Shown piece by piece: positions 41,434-50,273 of a stretch of DNA of 64,000 nucleotides. Location of the stretch: NCBI GenBank assembly GCA_027620075.1, contig JAQCEY010000003.1, positions 124,001 to 188,000 of the forward strand. Direction: 5' to 3'. Position 1 is the stretch's first letter; every line of letters begins with the position of its first letter. The notes under the pieces are model-generated. The model had not been told where the DNA came from and did not search any database. It worked only from the letters and a program-made list of their open reading frames with translations. Both the position numbers and the translations under genes were made by a program. Source of the stretch: Pseudomonadota bacterium (GTDB lineage: Bacteria; Pseudomonadota; Alphaproteobacteria; Rickettsiales; UBA6187).

Positions 41434-42348
41434 ATGTCCTTATCAGCCGATACACTCCTTGACCGGATTAGAATGAAAGGCGAAATAAAAAAATGGCGTA
41501 ATTTAACCATAATATTTGCCGTATTATGGGCTATAGGACTTATGGTGAGAGTGTTCGATCTTAATAATTTAAAGAAAGAATATATCGCTAGTGTTGATAT
41601 AAAAGGTATTATAAGTCAAAGTCACGGACGTGATAAAAAGCTGGAATTTTTAAAAGACGATGAAAGGGTTCAGGCAGTCATAGTACATATAAACAGTCCC
41701 GGGGGAACTATGGTCGGCGGTGAGCATTTATATAACTCGCTTAGGGAGATAGCCGAGAAAAAACCTGTGGTGGCGGTTATGGGAACGGTTGCTGCTTCTG
41801 CCGGATATATGACGGCGATAGCTGCCGATAAAATATTTGCAAGTGAAGGCACTATGACCGGATCTATCGGTGTTATGATACAAGCGGCAGAGGTTACGGA
41901 GCTTGCCGATAAAATGGGAATTAATTTTATTACCGTTAAATCTTCGGATTTGAAAGGAACTCCGAGCTTTACCGAAAAAATGACTCCTAAGGCTAAAAAA
42001 GTCGTCCAAGACGGCATTGATGACGGTTATGATTATTTTACCGATCTTGTGGTGCAAAGAAGGTCTCTTAGTAAAGAAGAGGTATTAAAGCTTGCTGACG
42101 GTCGTATATATACCGGAAGGCAGGCTGTAAAAAACAAGCTGATCGATGCAATCGGTAAAGAAAGCGATGCGATAAAATGGCTGGAAGAGGAAAAAAATAT
42201 AGAAGAGGGATTGAAGGTAAAGAATGTTTCAATAAAGGATAAAGACTCGATGTTTGATATGCTGCTTAACGGTTCTTTAGGTTTTGATAATCCGTATTTA
42301 TCGCAGCTATTTCCGTCAAGTGGTTTTGTGGCGATGTGGAAGCCATAG
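41434..42348 (+). CDS. sppA: Signal peptide peptidase SppA-like serine protease (S49)
   Basis: This 304-residue membrane-anchored S49 peptidase degrades cleaved signal peptides. The N-terminal anchor is WRNLTIIFAVLWAIGLMVRVF. The ClpP-like fold shows VHINSPGGTMVGGEHLYNSL near 85 and the catalytic Ser in GTVAASAGYMTAIAADKI near 118. GSIGVM follows near 144, then the likely general-base Lys near 175 (SSDLKGTP). It is the short form with one catalytic domain, as usual in this position between rpsA and ihfB in Alphaproteobacteria. I use the ATG at 41434; a TTG 13 codons upstream is possible but adds only a hydrophobic stretch. Confidence 0.9.
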   Translation: MSLSADTLLDRIRMKGEIKKWRNLTIIFAVLWAIGLMVRVFDLNNLKKEYIASVDIKGIISQSHGRDKKLEFLKDDERVQAVIVHINSPGGTMVGGEHLYNSLREIAEKKPVVAVMGTVAASAGYMTAIAADKIFASEGTMTGSIGVMIQAAEVTELADKMGINFITVKSSDLKGTPSFTEKMTPKAKKVVQDGIDDGYDYFTDLVVQRRSLSKEEVLKLADGRIYTGRQAVKNKLIDAIGKESDAIKWLEEEKNIEEGLKVKNVSIKDKDSMFDMLLNGSLGFDNPYLSQLFPSSGFVAMWKP

Positions 42349-42457
42349 CTTTATATAAAAAAATCAATAATTACTTTTACAATTATTATATGTCGTATAT
42401 TAATATGCCGAAGGTAATAGAATTAACAAATAATTAATAAATTGTGGAGATGCGAAA

Positions 42458-42742
42458 GTGACTAAATCAGAATTAATTAGAAAAATTTCTCAACGTTTTC
42501 CTAATATGTTCTTAAAGGACATTCAGATTGTTGTAGATACTATATTTGATGAAATATCAGATGCACTGGTTGAAGAAAAGAGGGTTGAACTAAGAGGGTT
42601 CGGTGCATTTACTATAAGAAAAAGACAGGCAAGAAAAGCAAGAAACCCAAGGACTAACGAACTTGTTGATTTGGGAGAGAGAGCCGCTTTATATTTTAGG
42701 GCCGGTAAAGAGTTAAATGCACGCTTGAATAAAAACGATTAG
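42458..42742 (+). CDS. ihfB: Integration host factor beta subunit
   Basis: IHF bends DNA as an alpha/beta heterodimer. The 94-residue protein matches IhfB: TKSELIRKISQRFP at the start, then VELRGFGAFTIRKRQARKARNPRTNE with the DNA-intercalating NP at the arm tip, and YFRAGKEL near the end. It starts with GTG at 42458, 8 bases after a GGAG site. The position between sppA and the lapA-trp block is the usual alphaproteobacterial one. Confidence 0.95.
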   Translation: MTKSELIRKISQRFPNMFLKDIQIVVDTIFDEISDALVEEKRVELRGFGAFTIRKRQARKARNPRTNELVDLGERAALYFRAGKELNARLNKND

Positions 42743-42795
42743 TATATTATTAGTTATATAATAAAGCTTATAACCTGATATTCTAAGAATTATTC

Positions 42796-44580
42796 ATGAA
42801 AAAATTACTTATATTATTTACATTATTCTTGTTCATGATAGTTGCGGCTTTACTTTCAGTGCCGCTCTGGCTTGATGTAAATAAATATAAGCAGGACATA
42901 ACAAAGCTTATTCATGAAAAAACCGGATTTAAGGTTAAAATTGACGGTGAAATAACTGCGATAGCAGTTCCCGATATATCGTTGATGGTCGAAAATGTTT
43001 CGGTTGCTTCCTCGCTTGATGAAAGTCGTAATTTGTTTGCCTCAGAAAAGATGGTGATACAAATAAAATTAGCACCGTTATTTGATAAAAAACTGGAAAT
43101 TGAAAGCCTGCAACTTATTAAGCCGAGCGTTAGCCTGAAGGTGAATAAAGAAGGTGAGGCTAACTGGGAGCAGAAAAAAGCAGAAAAAGAAGTAGATAAA
43201 GGAGCGGAGAAAGAGGCAGTTGACTCCAATGAGGTAACCGAAGTTGTTTATGGCGAAGAGAAGCCTTTTGATATTACCGAGCGTTTCTTATTAAACCGGT
43301 TTGAGATAAAAGATGCCGACTTTTCATACGTTGATGAGCAAAGTGAACAAAATATAAATATATCGAACCTGAATATAAAAACATCTATCAAGCCGGGCGA
43401 GAATGATTTCAATTTGTCAGGCAAACTAAATATATTTGAAGATAAATCAAAAGGTATTTTTGATCTGTCGGCTAAATACACAATAAGCGGTGCAACTTAT
43501 AAACTTAATAATATCGATATAAAATTAGATGATATTAAGGCAAATAGCGAAATTGAGCATGAGAAGATAAACGGTAAACCGTCTTTAAAGCTATCATTAT
43601 ATACAAATAGTATTAATCTTAATAATTATACTATGGTATCTGCTAAAAACCGAAAAGTTACCGAGCAAACATCTGTTGAGGAAAAAGAAGAAAGTACCGA
43701 AGAGTTTACATGGGATACTAAAGAGTTTGATGTTGCCTTTTTGAATCAGGCTGACTTTAACTTTAATTTTAAGTCCGGCGGTATCAAATATGATAATTTT
43801 GAGATTGGTAATATTGCCTTAAATGCATATCTGAAAAGCGGAAGGCTGACATTGAATTTTAAAGATGTTTCCCTATATGGCGGGATAATGAATTCAGAGG
43901 TTTTGGTTGACGGTGCAAGCGGTCTGCCCGTGCTGAAAACTAAATTTGACATAAAGTCCTTAAACATGCAGCAAGTCCTGAAAACGGCAGGGCAAAAAGA
44001 AATATTTGAAGGGAAAACCGATATTGAAGGTAGCTTATATTCGGTAGGTAATACCCAAAAGGCATTGATAGAAAAATTAAGCGGTAAAATGTCATTGAAT
44101 GTAAAAGACGGCGTAATCCAAGGTGTGGATCTAATATCAATTTTAAAGAGCAAGCCTGATGCCTTTAATTTAGGTGTCGCAAAACATACAACAAGATTCG
44201 AACAGATATCCGCAGACTTTGATATTAAGAACGGTTTGGCGGTAAATGAGAATCTTGTATTGAAGTCGGATATTATAAATTTTGCCGGACGTGGCGAAAT
44301 AGATTTGCCAAAACAAAATATTGCGTATAAATTAACACCTAAATATTCGCAGGACTTTGAAAGTAATGAAGAACAAAAGCTTAGTATTCCTATACTGATA
44401 AGCGGTCATTTGTTGAAGCCGACAATCAGACTGGAAGTAAAATCCATAGTGCAGGATCTGATAAATAACCCCGAAGGTGGAAAAAACCTTGTAAATCAGT
44501 TAAAAAGGGATTTTAAGGATATGAAGAGCAATCTAGGTAGTGAAGACGGCATAAAATCATTGAAGGATATTTTTCAATAA
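42796..44580 (+). CDS. AsmA-family protein
   Basis: This 594-residue protein has one N-terminal membrane span (about 2-22), then LDVNKYKQDITKLIHEKTGFKVKIDGEI, the standard AsmA opening. It continues with long beta-rich stretches and a C-terminal AsmA_2-type region (near 430-560, KLSGKMSLNVKDGVIQGVDL). A charged Lys/Glu-rich insert lies near 125-150. AsmA-like proteins bridge the inner and outer membranes and are linked to phospholipid transport. Length is close to E. coli AsmA (617). Placed between ihfB and lapA, an unusual insertion in the ihfB-lapA-trpF order. Confidence 0.88.
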   Translation: MKKLLILFTLFLFMIVAALLSVPLWLDVNKYKQDITKLIHEKTGFKVKIDGEITAIAVPDISLMVENVSVASSLDESRNLFASEKMVIQIKLAPLFDKKLEIESLQLIKPSVSLKVNKEGEANWEQKKAEKEVDKGAEKEAVDSNEVTEVVYGEEKPFDITERFLLNRFEIKDADFSYVDEQSEQNINISNLNIKTSIKPGENDFNLSGKLNIFEDKSKGIFDLSAKYTISGATYKLNNIDIKLDDIKANSEIEHEKINGKPSLKLSLYTNSINLNNYTMVSAKNRKVTEQTSVEEKEESTEEFTWDTKEFDVAFLNQADFNFNFKSGGIKYDNFEIGNIALNAYLKSGRLTLNFKDVSLYGGIMNSEVLVDGASGLPVLKTKFDIKSLNMQQVLKTAGQKEIFEGKTDIEGSLYSVGNTQKALIEKLSGKMSLNVKDGVIQGVDLISILKSKPDAFNLGVAKHTTRFEQISADFDIKNGLAVNENLVLKSDIINFAGRGEIDLPKQNIAYKLTPKYSQDFESNEEQKLSIPILISGHLLKPTIRLEVKSIVQDLINNPEGGKNLVNQLKRDFKDMKSNLGSEDGIKSLKDIFQ

Positions 44581-44584
44581 AAAA

Positions 44585-44602
44585 GGAGTGTTCGATAAAT
44601 AT
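44585..44602 (+). repeat. 18-bp dispersed motif, copy 2
   Basis: GGAGTGTTCGATAAATAT, the same 18 bases as on the minus strand at 14901-14918. Here it continues into a hairpin (TTCGATAAATA...TATTTATTGAA) in the 60-bp gap before lapA. A 13-base partial match (GTTCGATAAATAT) is at 32388-32400. Confidence 0.5.
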
Positions 44603-44640
44603 ATATTTATTGAAAGTTTCCATAAAAAGGTGAATATGTT

Positions 44641-44940
44641 ATGTGGATAATTAAAGTGGTTTTTTTCGTACTGATTACGGGTGTTACCACCATATTCGCA
44701 CTTGCTAACCGTGAAGATGTCACGGTTTCTATGTACCCTCTATCATATGTCGTTGAAGCTCCGTTATACATAGTAATAATAGGTAGTTTTACTATGGGGG
44801 TTATAGTCTACGGTATAGGCTCCTCTTTCACCAAAGTCGGTTATGAAAAAATGAACTTGATGAATAAACGTAAGATACAAGCCCTAGAGAATGAAATAGA
44901 AGCATTGAAGGCGGAAAAGAAAATTAAAACATCGTTATGA
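44641..44940 (+). CDS. lapA: LapA domain protein (DUF1049)
   Basis: This 99-residue protein has two membrane spans (about 2-20 and 40-63) with the ANREDVTVSMYPL loop between them, and a C-terminal coiled coil (MNKRKIQALENEIEALKAEKK). This is the LapA/YciS layout. In E. coli LapA works with LapB to control LpxC turnover and LPS amount. It overlaps trpF by 4 bp, the typical alphaproteobacterial neighbour. Confidence 0.85.
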   Translation: MWIIKVVFFVLITGVTTIFALANREDVTVSMYPLSYVVEAPLYIVIIGSFTMGVIVYGIGSSFTKVGYEKMNLMNKRKIQALENEIEALKAEKKIKTSL

Positions 44941-45587
44941 CGGTTAAAGTAAAGATATGCGGTCTGAAGACCAAAGATGAGGTCAGGGCGGCAGAAAGTT
45001 ATGGTGCAGAGTATATCGGTCTTGTTTTCTTTCATAAGTCTCCAAGGAACATAACACCTAAACAGGCATTCAGGATAACCAAGGGTTTAAAACAGGGCGT
45101 AAAAAAAGTTGCGGTTGTTGTTGACCCCACGGATATGGAACTTGAGAGCATTATAAAAGATTTTAAACCTGATTATGTGCAATGTCACGGTAGCGAAAGC
45201 CGTAGCAGGATAAAGGATATTAAAAAAAGGTATAAGATAGGTGTTATAAAAGCATTCGCTGTTCGTTGCAGCGATGATGTAGTAAAATCCATGGATTATA
45301 CCGACGTGGTCGATATGGTATTGTTTGATGCTAAAGTACCTAATTCGCCACTTCCGGGAGGTAACGGTCTTTCTTTTGACTGGACATTGTTAAAAGGGCG
45401 GGAGTTTAATGTTCCGTGGATTTTATCAGGCGGACTGAACGTGCAGAATGTGAAAAATGCCATTAAGATAAGCGGTGCAAAGATAGTTGATGTCTCTTCA
45501 AGTATTGAAAGTGAACCGGGTGTAAAAGATATCGGGTTGATAAAAGAGTTCATCAAGAACGCAAAGGCGGCACAAAATAAATTTTAA
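44937..45587 (+). CDS. trpF: Phosphoribosylanthranilate isomerase
   Basis: TrpF converts PRA to CdRP in tryptophan synthesis. The 216-residue barrel shows [12 protein letters not shown] with the catalytic Cys at residue 7, [13 protein letters not shown] near 27, VVVDPTD near 60, QCHGSES near 82, the catalytic Asp in VDMVLFDAK near 122 and [11 protein letters not shown] near 157. VDVSSSIES is at the phosphate site. It is the first of a trpF-trpB-trpA group. Confidence 0.95.
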   Translation: MTVKVKICGLKTKDEVRAAESYGAEYIGLVFFHKSPRNITPKQAFRITKGLKQGVKKVAVVVDPTDMELESIIKDFKPDYVQCHGSESRSRIKDIKKRYKIGVIKAFAVRCSDDVVKSMDYTDVVDMVLFDAKVPNSPLPGGNGLSFDWTLLKGREFNVPWILSGGLNVQNVKNAIKISGAKIVDVSSSIESEPGVKDIGLIKEFIKNAKAAQNKF

Positions 45588-45597
45588 AGTATTTGAT

Positions 45598-46803
45598 ATG
45601 AATAAAAATAAATATTCACAGCCTGACGAAAAAGGACATTTCGGTATATATGGCGGTAGATATGTTTCGGAAACATTAATGCCGCTGATTCTGGAAGTGG
45701 AACAATCATATAAAAAATATAAAGATGACAAGGAGTTCAATAAGGAGCTTGAATATTACCTGAAGCATTATGTGGGCAGACCAAGTCCGTTATATTTTGC
45801 AAAAAGCCTGACCGAGCATCTGGGCGGAGCTAAGGTTTATTTTAAAAGAGATGAGCTTAACCATACGGGTGCGCATAAAATAAACCATTGTATGGGGCAG
45901 ATATTGCTTGCCCGAAAAATGGGTAAGAAACGAATAATTGCTGAAACGGGAGCGGGGCAGCATGGTGTGGCAACGGCTACCGTATGTGCTTTGTTCGATA
46001 TGAAATGCGTCGTTTATATGGGTGCAAAAGATATGGAAAGGCAAAAGCCGAATCTTTTCCGTATGAAACTTCTGGGAGCAGAGGTAGTGCCGGTGGACGC
46101 AGGCACGGGCACTCTAAAAGACGCAATGAATGAGGCTTTGCGAGATTGGGTATCGAATGTTGATGATACATATTACCTTATAGGCACAGCGGCAGGCCCG
46201 CACCCATTCCCGATGATGGTCAGGGATTTTCAGTCTGTAATAGGCAGGGAGGCTAAAGAGCAGTTGCTAGAGGCGGAGGGGAGGTTGCCCGATACTCTGG
46301 TTGCATGTATAGGCGGCGGTTCAAACGCACTTGGCTTGTTTACCGATTTTATAAATGATGAAATGGTCGAACTGGTTGCCGTTGAGGCATCGGGCAGGGG
46401 ACTGGATACCCAAGACAACGCAGCATCAATTAGTAACGGGCGTTTTGGGGTTCTGCACGGAAACGCAACATATTATTTGCAAGATGATGACGGTCAGATT
46501 AAAAACGCTCATTCCATATCGGCAGGTCTTGACTATCCGGGGATAGGCCCGGAACATGCTTATTTAAATGATATAAAACGGGTCAAGTATGAGTCTGCAA
46601 CGGATATCGAAGCTTTGGAAGCTTTTCAGCTTTGTGCTAAAACAGAAGGGATATTGCCTGCTTTAGAGCCTGCACACGCACTGGCACATGTTATAAAAAT
46701 AGCCCCCAAATTGCCCAAAGAGCATATTATCATTATGAATTTATGCGGGCGAGGTGATAAGGACGTGTTTACTATTGCGGAAGCTTTAGGAGTTAAGATT
46801 TAA
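45598..46803 (+). CDS. trpB: Tryptophan synthase beta chain
   Basis: TrpB joins indole and serine using PLP. The 401 residues show the [17 protein letters not shown] start, the PLP lysine in HTGAHKINH near 90, [12 protein letters not shown] near 113, the phosphate-binding [10 protein letters not shown] near 235 and [14 protein letters not shown] near 298. SLSS-type Na+ site features and length are standard for TrpB1. It begins 10 bp after trpF. Confidence 0.97.
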   Translation: MNKNKYSQPDEKGHFGIYGGRYVSETLMPLILEVEQSYKKYKDDKEFNKELEYYLKHYVGRPSPLYFAKSLTEHLGGAKVYFKRDELNHTGAHKINHCMGQILLARKMGKKRIIAETGAGQHGVATATVCALFDMKCVVYMGAKDMERQKPNLFRMKLLGAEVVPVDAGTGTLKDAMNEALRDWVSNVDDTYYLIGTAAGPHPFPMMVRDFQSVIGREAKEQLLEAEGRLPDTLVACIGGGSNALGLFTDFINDEMVELVAVEASGRGLDTQDNAASISNGRFGVLHGNATYYLQDDDGQIKNAHSISAGLDYPGIGPEHAYLNDIKRVKYESATDIEALEAFQLCAKTEGILPALEPAHALAHVIKIAPKLPKEHIIIMNLCGRGDKDVFTIAEALGVKI

Positions 46804-46813
46804 TTTGCGTATA

Positions 46814-46920
46814 TTTGTCATTCCACGAATTTGTTTAGTAAACAAATTATAGTGGAATCCATATTCTAAAAAGTTAGGAAACTCTTTACACGAGGTGCAA
46901 ATTAAATTCAGTATGACAAA
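46814..46920. repeat. GTCAT hairpin repeat between trpB and trpA (copy C)
   Basis: The left half is a hairpin, GTCATTCCACGAATTTGTTT / AAACAAATTATAGTGGAATCC. The right end, TTCAGTATGACAAA, is the inverse of the family's other end, so the whole runs from TTTGTCAT to ATGACAAA. It separates trpB from trpA by about 147 bp, whereas these genes are normally adjacent, and ends about 30 bases before the trpA start. Confidence 0.65.
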
Positions 46921-46950
46921 ATGAAAAAATCTATATTTTTAGGAAAATAT

Positions 46951-47730
46951 ATGAGATTAGAAAATAAATTCAACGAGTTAAAACAGCAGGGTAGGGCAGG
47001 GCTTATAACATATATTATGGCATATGATAAAAGCCTTGAAGAATCGCAAAAAATTCTGAACGGACTGCCGGAAGCAGGAGCAGATATAATTGAACTGGGT
47101 ATGCCTTTTTCCGACCCTATGGCAGACGGTCCTGTTATTCAGGCGGCAGGAATAAGGGCGTTAAAAGCGGGAGCTAAAGTTTCAGGTATTTTGAAAATGG
47201 TGGAACGGTTCAGGAAAAATAACGATAGCACTCCGATAGTGCTAATGGGTTATTATAATCCTGTGCGGAATTACGGTGTAGAAAAATTTTGTGTAGATGC
47301 GAACAAGGCAGGAGTCGATGCCGTTTTGATAGTTGATCTTCCGGTCGAAGAAGATGATGAATTATTCGAGATTACAAAGAAATATAATATCGCAAATATA
47401 AAACTGGCTACCCCTACTACCGATAATGAGCGTATGAAACTGATAGCAAAGAAAGCAAGTGGATTTTTATATTATGTTGCCGTTGCCGGAGTTACGGGTG
47501 TTAAATCGGCTAGTTACGAGTCTATAGGGCAGGCGGTGGAAAGAATAAAACAAAATTGTGATTTGCCTATAGCCGTAGGATTCGGTATAAAAACCGCAAG
47601 TGATGTAAAATCAGTGGGGAAATATGCCGACGCTGTTGTTGTCGGCTCCTCAATAGTTAACAAGATAAAGGATAGTTCGGCAGAAGAAGTATTGAATTTT
47701 GTCAGTGAGCTTGCAATTGGAAATAGATAA
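46951..47730 (+). CDS. trpA: Tryptophan synthase alpha chain
   Basis: TrpA cleaves indole-glycerol phosphate to indole for TrpB. The 259 residues show the catalytic Glu in ADIIELGMPFSDPMADGPVIQ near 42, the catalytic Asp in the second barrel strand, GYYNPV near 99, and a glycine-rich phosphate loop (VAVGFGI, VVVGSSI) near the end. AGGA lies six bases before the ATG at 46951. An in-frame ATG ten codons upstream touches the repeat edge and has no ribosome site, so I take the later one. Confidence 0.95.
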   Translation: MRLENKFNELKQQGRAGLITYIMAYDKSLEESQKILNGLPEAGADIIELGMPFSDPMADGPVIQAAGIRALKAGAKVSGILKMVERFRKNNDSTPIVLMGYYNPVRNYGVEKFCVDANKAGVDAVLIVDLPVEEDDELFEITKKYNIANIKLATPTTDNERMKLIAKKASGFLYYVAVAGVTGVKSASYESIGQAVERIKQNCDLPIAVGFGIKTASDVKSVGKYADAVVVGSSIVNKIKDSSAEEVLNFVSELAIGNR

Positions 47731-47796
47731 AATATTATTTACTAAGTTCTAATCTTTTATTATTATGTAATGAAATGATATAAATAAGGAGAAGAT

Positions 47797-48795
47797 GTGG
47801 AAAATAAACAATCTATGGCATATTGGGATAAGCTTGTAGCTCCATATAAGAATCCCACAATACATGAAAGTTTGTTACAGTTATTTTCAACTCTAGGATT
47901 TTTTGCCGCCATATGCTATCTAATGTACCTGACGGTGGATTATTATTACCCGATTACGTTATTACTTTCATTATTTGCCGGTCTGTTCGTGGTAAAGATA
48001 TTCATTATCCAGCATGATTGCGGTCACGGCTCATTCTTTAAGAAGAAAAAATATAATGATATGCTCGGTCCTCTTCTTAGCGTGTTTACAATGACCCCTT
48101 ACGCACAATGGGCTAAAGAACATAACAGGCATCATGCCACATCGGGGAATTTGAACCATAGGGGTGTCGGTGACGTTACTACATGGACTGTTGAAGAATA
48201 TCAAAATGCCGGTTCTTTGCAAAAACTGCAATACAGGATATTAAGAAATCCTTTCTTTCTGTTTACGGCAGGAGCTACGCTACATTTTCTTGTTAAGCAG
48301 CGTTTGCCCTTTTATAAGGCAAAGCGTTTGTCATCATGGGTTAGTGTGATGTTCACGAATGTTTATATGTTAGTCGTAGGTGCTGCCTTCTGCTATTGGC
48401 TGGGAGCAGGTACTTTTTTTAAGATATATCTACCTATAGCTTTCGTTGCTGCGGTCGCAGGGACGTGGATATTTTACATACAGCATCAATATGAAAACAC
48501 GTACTGGGAAGGCGATAAGACATGGAATTATTGCGATGCGGCACTGAACGGCTCTTCTTTTTACGACCTTCCAAAATGGTTACACTGGATAACGGGTTAT
48601 ATCAGCTATCATCACATACATCATTTATCGGCAAAAATTCCTAATTACCGTCTGGAAAAATGCTATTACTCGGTTCCCGAGCTACAAAACCCTATAAAAA
48701 TCAGTATATGGGAAAGCAGAAAAAGCTTCTGGCTATCACTATGGGACGAGGCAAATAATAAAATGGTAGGTTTCAAGGATTTAAAGGCGGCTTAA
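47797..48795 (+). CDS. Membrane fatty-acid desaturase
   Basis: This 332-residue di-iron desaturase puts double bonds in fatty acyl chains. All three histidine boxes are present: HDCGHGSFF near 73, HNRHHATSGN near 110, and HHIHH near 274. QHQYENTYWE near 229 is also conserved. Membrane spans flank the boxes. The HHATSGNLNHRGVGDVTTWTV stretch matches the bacterial/plant delta-12/omega-3 type. It begins with GTG at 47797, 5 bases after AAGGAG. Desaturation needs oxygen, so the organism is aerobic at least part of the time. Confidence 0.92.
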   Translation: MENKQSMAYWDKLVAPYKNPTIHESLLQLFSTLGFFAAICYLMYLTVDYYYPITLLLSLFAGLFVVKIFIIQHDCGHGSFFKKKKYNDMLGPLLSVFTMTPYAQWAKEHNRHHATSGNLNHRGVGDVTTWTVEEYQNAGSLQKLQYRILRNPFFLFTAGATLHFLVKQRLPFYKAKRLSSWVSVMFTNVYMLVVGAAFCYWLGAGTFFKIYLPIAFVAAVAGTWIFYIQHQYENTYWEGDKTWNYCDAALNGSSFYDLPKWLHWITGYISYHHIHHLSAKIPNYRLEKCYYSVPELQNPIKISIWESRKSFWLSLWDEANNKMVGFKDLKAA

Positions 48796-48913
48796 ATTCA
48801 GTATGCCTATAAAGAGATAATTGCTTGAATAAAAATAGCTGAAAAATATTATTCAATAAGATATATTCTCTGTTATTGTAAAATTCGTTTTAATGACAGG
48901 AAGTCTTTAAATA

Positions 48914-50071
48914 ATGAAACGCTTTGTAATTTTCGTAGTCTGTCTGTTGATACCGTTTGTATCTTACGCCCAAAATAAAGTTCAGGGTTTTAGAGCTTAT
49001 GACCATGACCTATATAGCAGATTCGTACTTGATATGGATAAAAAGCCTGAATATAAGGCTTTTACCCTCGAAAATCCCCCACGCGCAGTAATCGATATCA
49101 ATAATACCGTATGGGACGATAATTTGAGCCCACACAGCCACACCAAGCGTATAAAAGGAGTTCGTTATTCTCCTAAGACATCACCGTTGCGTATAGTGCT
49201 GGATTTGAATAATCCTGTGAATATCGTAGAGAATTTCGTCCTTGAACCTAAAGAGGGATACGGATACCGTTTGGTGCTAGACCTTAAGCCATCTAATCCT
49301 GATGATGAAGCTAAATTAAAACCCATACCGGTATCCAAAGATGGTAAAAGTTTTAACTCTCCGAAGCTCCCTGTGAAAAAACCTCGTAAGCCGTTAATAG
49401 TAATAGATGCAGGGCATGGCGGTCATGACCCCGGTACTATAGGTTATAGGAAAACATACGAAAAAGATATCACTTTGGCATACTCAAAAGAGCTTAAAAA
49501 ACAATTAGAGGCAACAGGTAGATATAATGTTTATATGACCCGTACATCCGATAAATATATTCAATTGACCGACAGGGTTGAAAAAGCAAGGAAAGTAAAA
49601 GGCGATATGTTCATATCAATCCATGCTAACGCTCATGATAGCAGAAGTGTGAGCGGGTTTTCGGTCTATACTTTGTCTGAGAACGCATCGGATAAAGAGG
49701 CAGAAGCTTTAGCAAGAAAGGAAAATAAAGAAGATATAATAACAGGCATCGATCTGGTGCATGAATCTCGTGATATAACCGAACTTCTGATAGATATGAC
49801 GCAAAGGGAAACCAAAAACGTTTCTTCTAGCTTTGCCGAAACTATAGTAGATAAATTGCAGCATGAGGTGAAACTGCTGACTAATCCTCATCGATTTGCA
49901 GGATTTAGGGTGTTAAAGGGTGCTGATATACCTTCGGTGTTAATTGAGCTTGGATATCTTTCAAACAGAAAAGAGGAGCGCCTATTGCAATCAGATGATT
50001 ATAGAAAAAAACTGTCGGCAGGTTTTGTAAAATCAATAGATGAGCATTTTAAGAAGTATGAATTGGAGTAG
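48914..50071 (+). CDS. amiC: N-acetylmuramoyl-L-alanine amidase (AMIN + Amidase_3)
   Basis: AmiC-type amidases cut the peptide from MurNAc to split daughter-cell walls. The 385 residues comprise a signal peptide (VIFVVCLLIPFVSYAQ), an AMIN targeting domain (about 30-130), and the zinc amidase. The amidase has VIDAGHGGHDPGTIG near 164, FISIHANAHD near 235, and SVLIELGYLSNRKEE with the catalytic Glu near 346. A helical insertion between (about 255-325) resembles the autoinhibitory helix relieved by EnvC-like activators. PBP1A follows, as in many alphaproteobacterial genomes. Confidence 0.93.
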   Translation: MKRFVIFVVCLLIPFVSYAQNKVQGFRAYDHDLYSRFVLDMDKKPEYKAFTLENPPRAVIDINNTVWDDNLSPHSHTKRIKGVRYSPKTSPLRIVLDLNNPVNIVENFVLEPKEGYGYRLVLDLKPSNPDDEAKLKPIPVSKDGKSFNSPKLPVKKPRKPLIVIDAGHGGHDPGTIGYRKTYEKDITLAYSKELKKQLEATGRYNVYMTRTSDKYIQLTDRVEKARKVKGDMFISIHANAHDSRSVSGFSVYTLSENASDKEAEALARKENKEDIITGIDLVHESRDITELLIDMTQRETKNVSSSFAETIVDKLQHEVKLLTNPHRFAGFRVLKGADIPSVLIELGYLSNRKEERLLQSDDYRKKLSAGFVKSIDEHFKKYELE

Positions 50072-50076
50072 GGGGA

Positions 50077-50246
50077 TATAGTGTTTTAGAGGAACGTTTA
50101 TAAATACAGATTTTGCCAACCAGAACACCACCGTTTCAGGTTCTTTTATAAACGGATTCGTACATAAAGCCGAGTAATGATGTTTTCTATGACAAAAAAT
50201 ATATTTTAATTGATAAATTTAAAAAAAACCGTACTATAAACGGTTT
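50077..50246. repeat. Degenerate repeat remnant plus hairpin upstream of mrcA
   Basis: The gap begins with TATAGTG (50077-50083), like the end of element A. Near 50170 it carries GAGTAATGATGTTTTCTATGA, close to the inner right part of element A (GGTAATGATGTTTTTTATGA). A perfect 7-bp stem, AAACCGT/ACGGTTT (50226-50246), followed by AATTTTT, may end amidase transcription. This looks like a decayed element copy. Confidence 0.4.
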
Positions 50247-50273
50247 AATTTTTCTGGAAAAAGGTGTTCGATT

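Noticed and set aside
46921..46950. ATG 46921 as the trpA start
   Set aside because: It abuts the repeat and has no ribosome site; ATG 46951 has AGGA at proper distance and matches family length.
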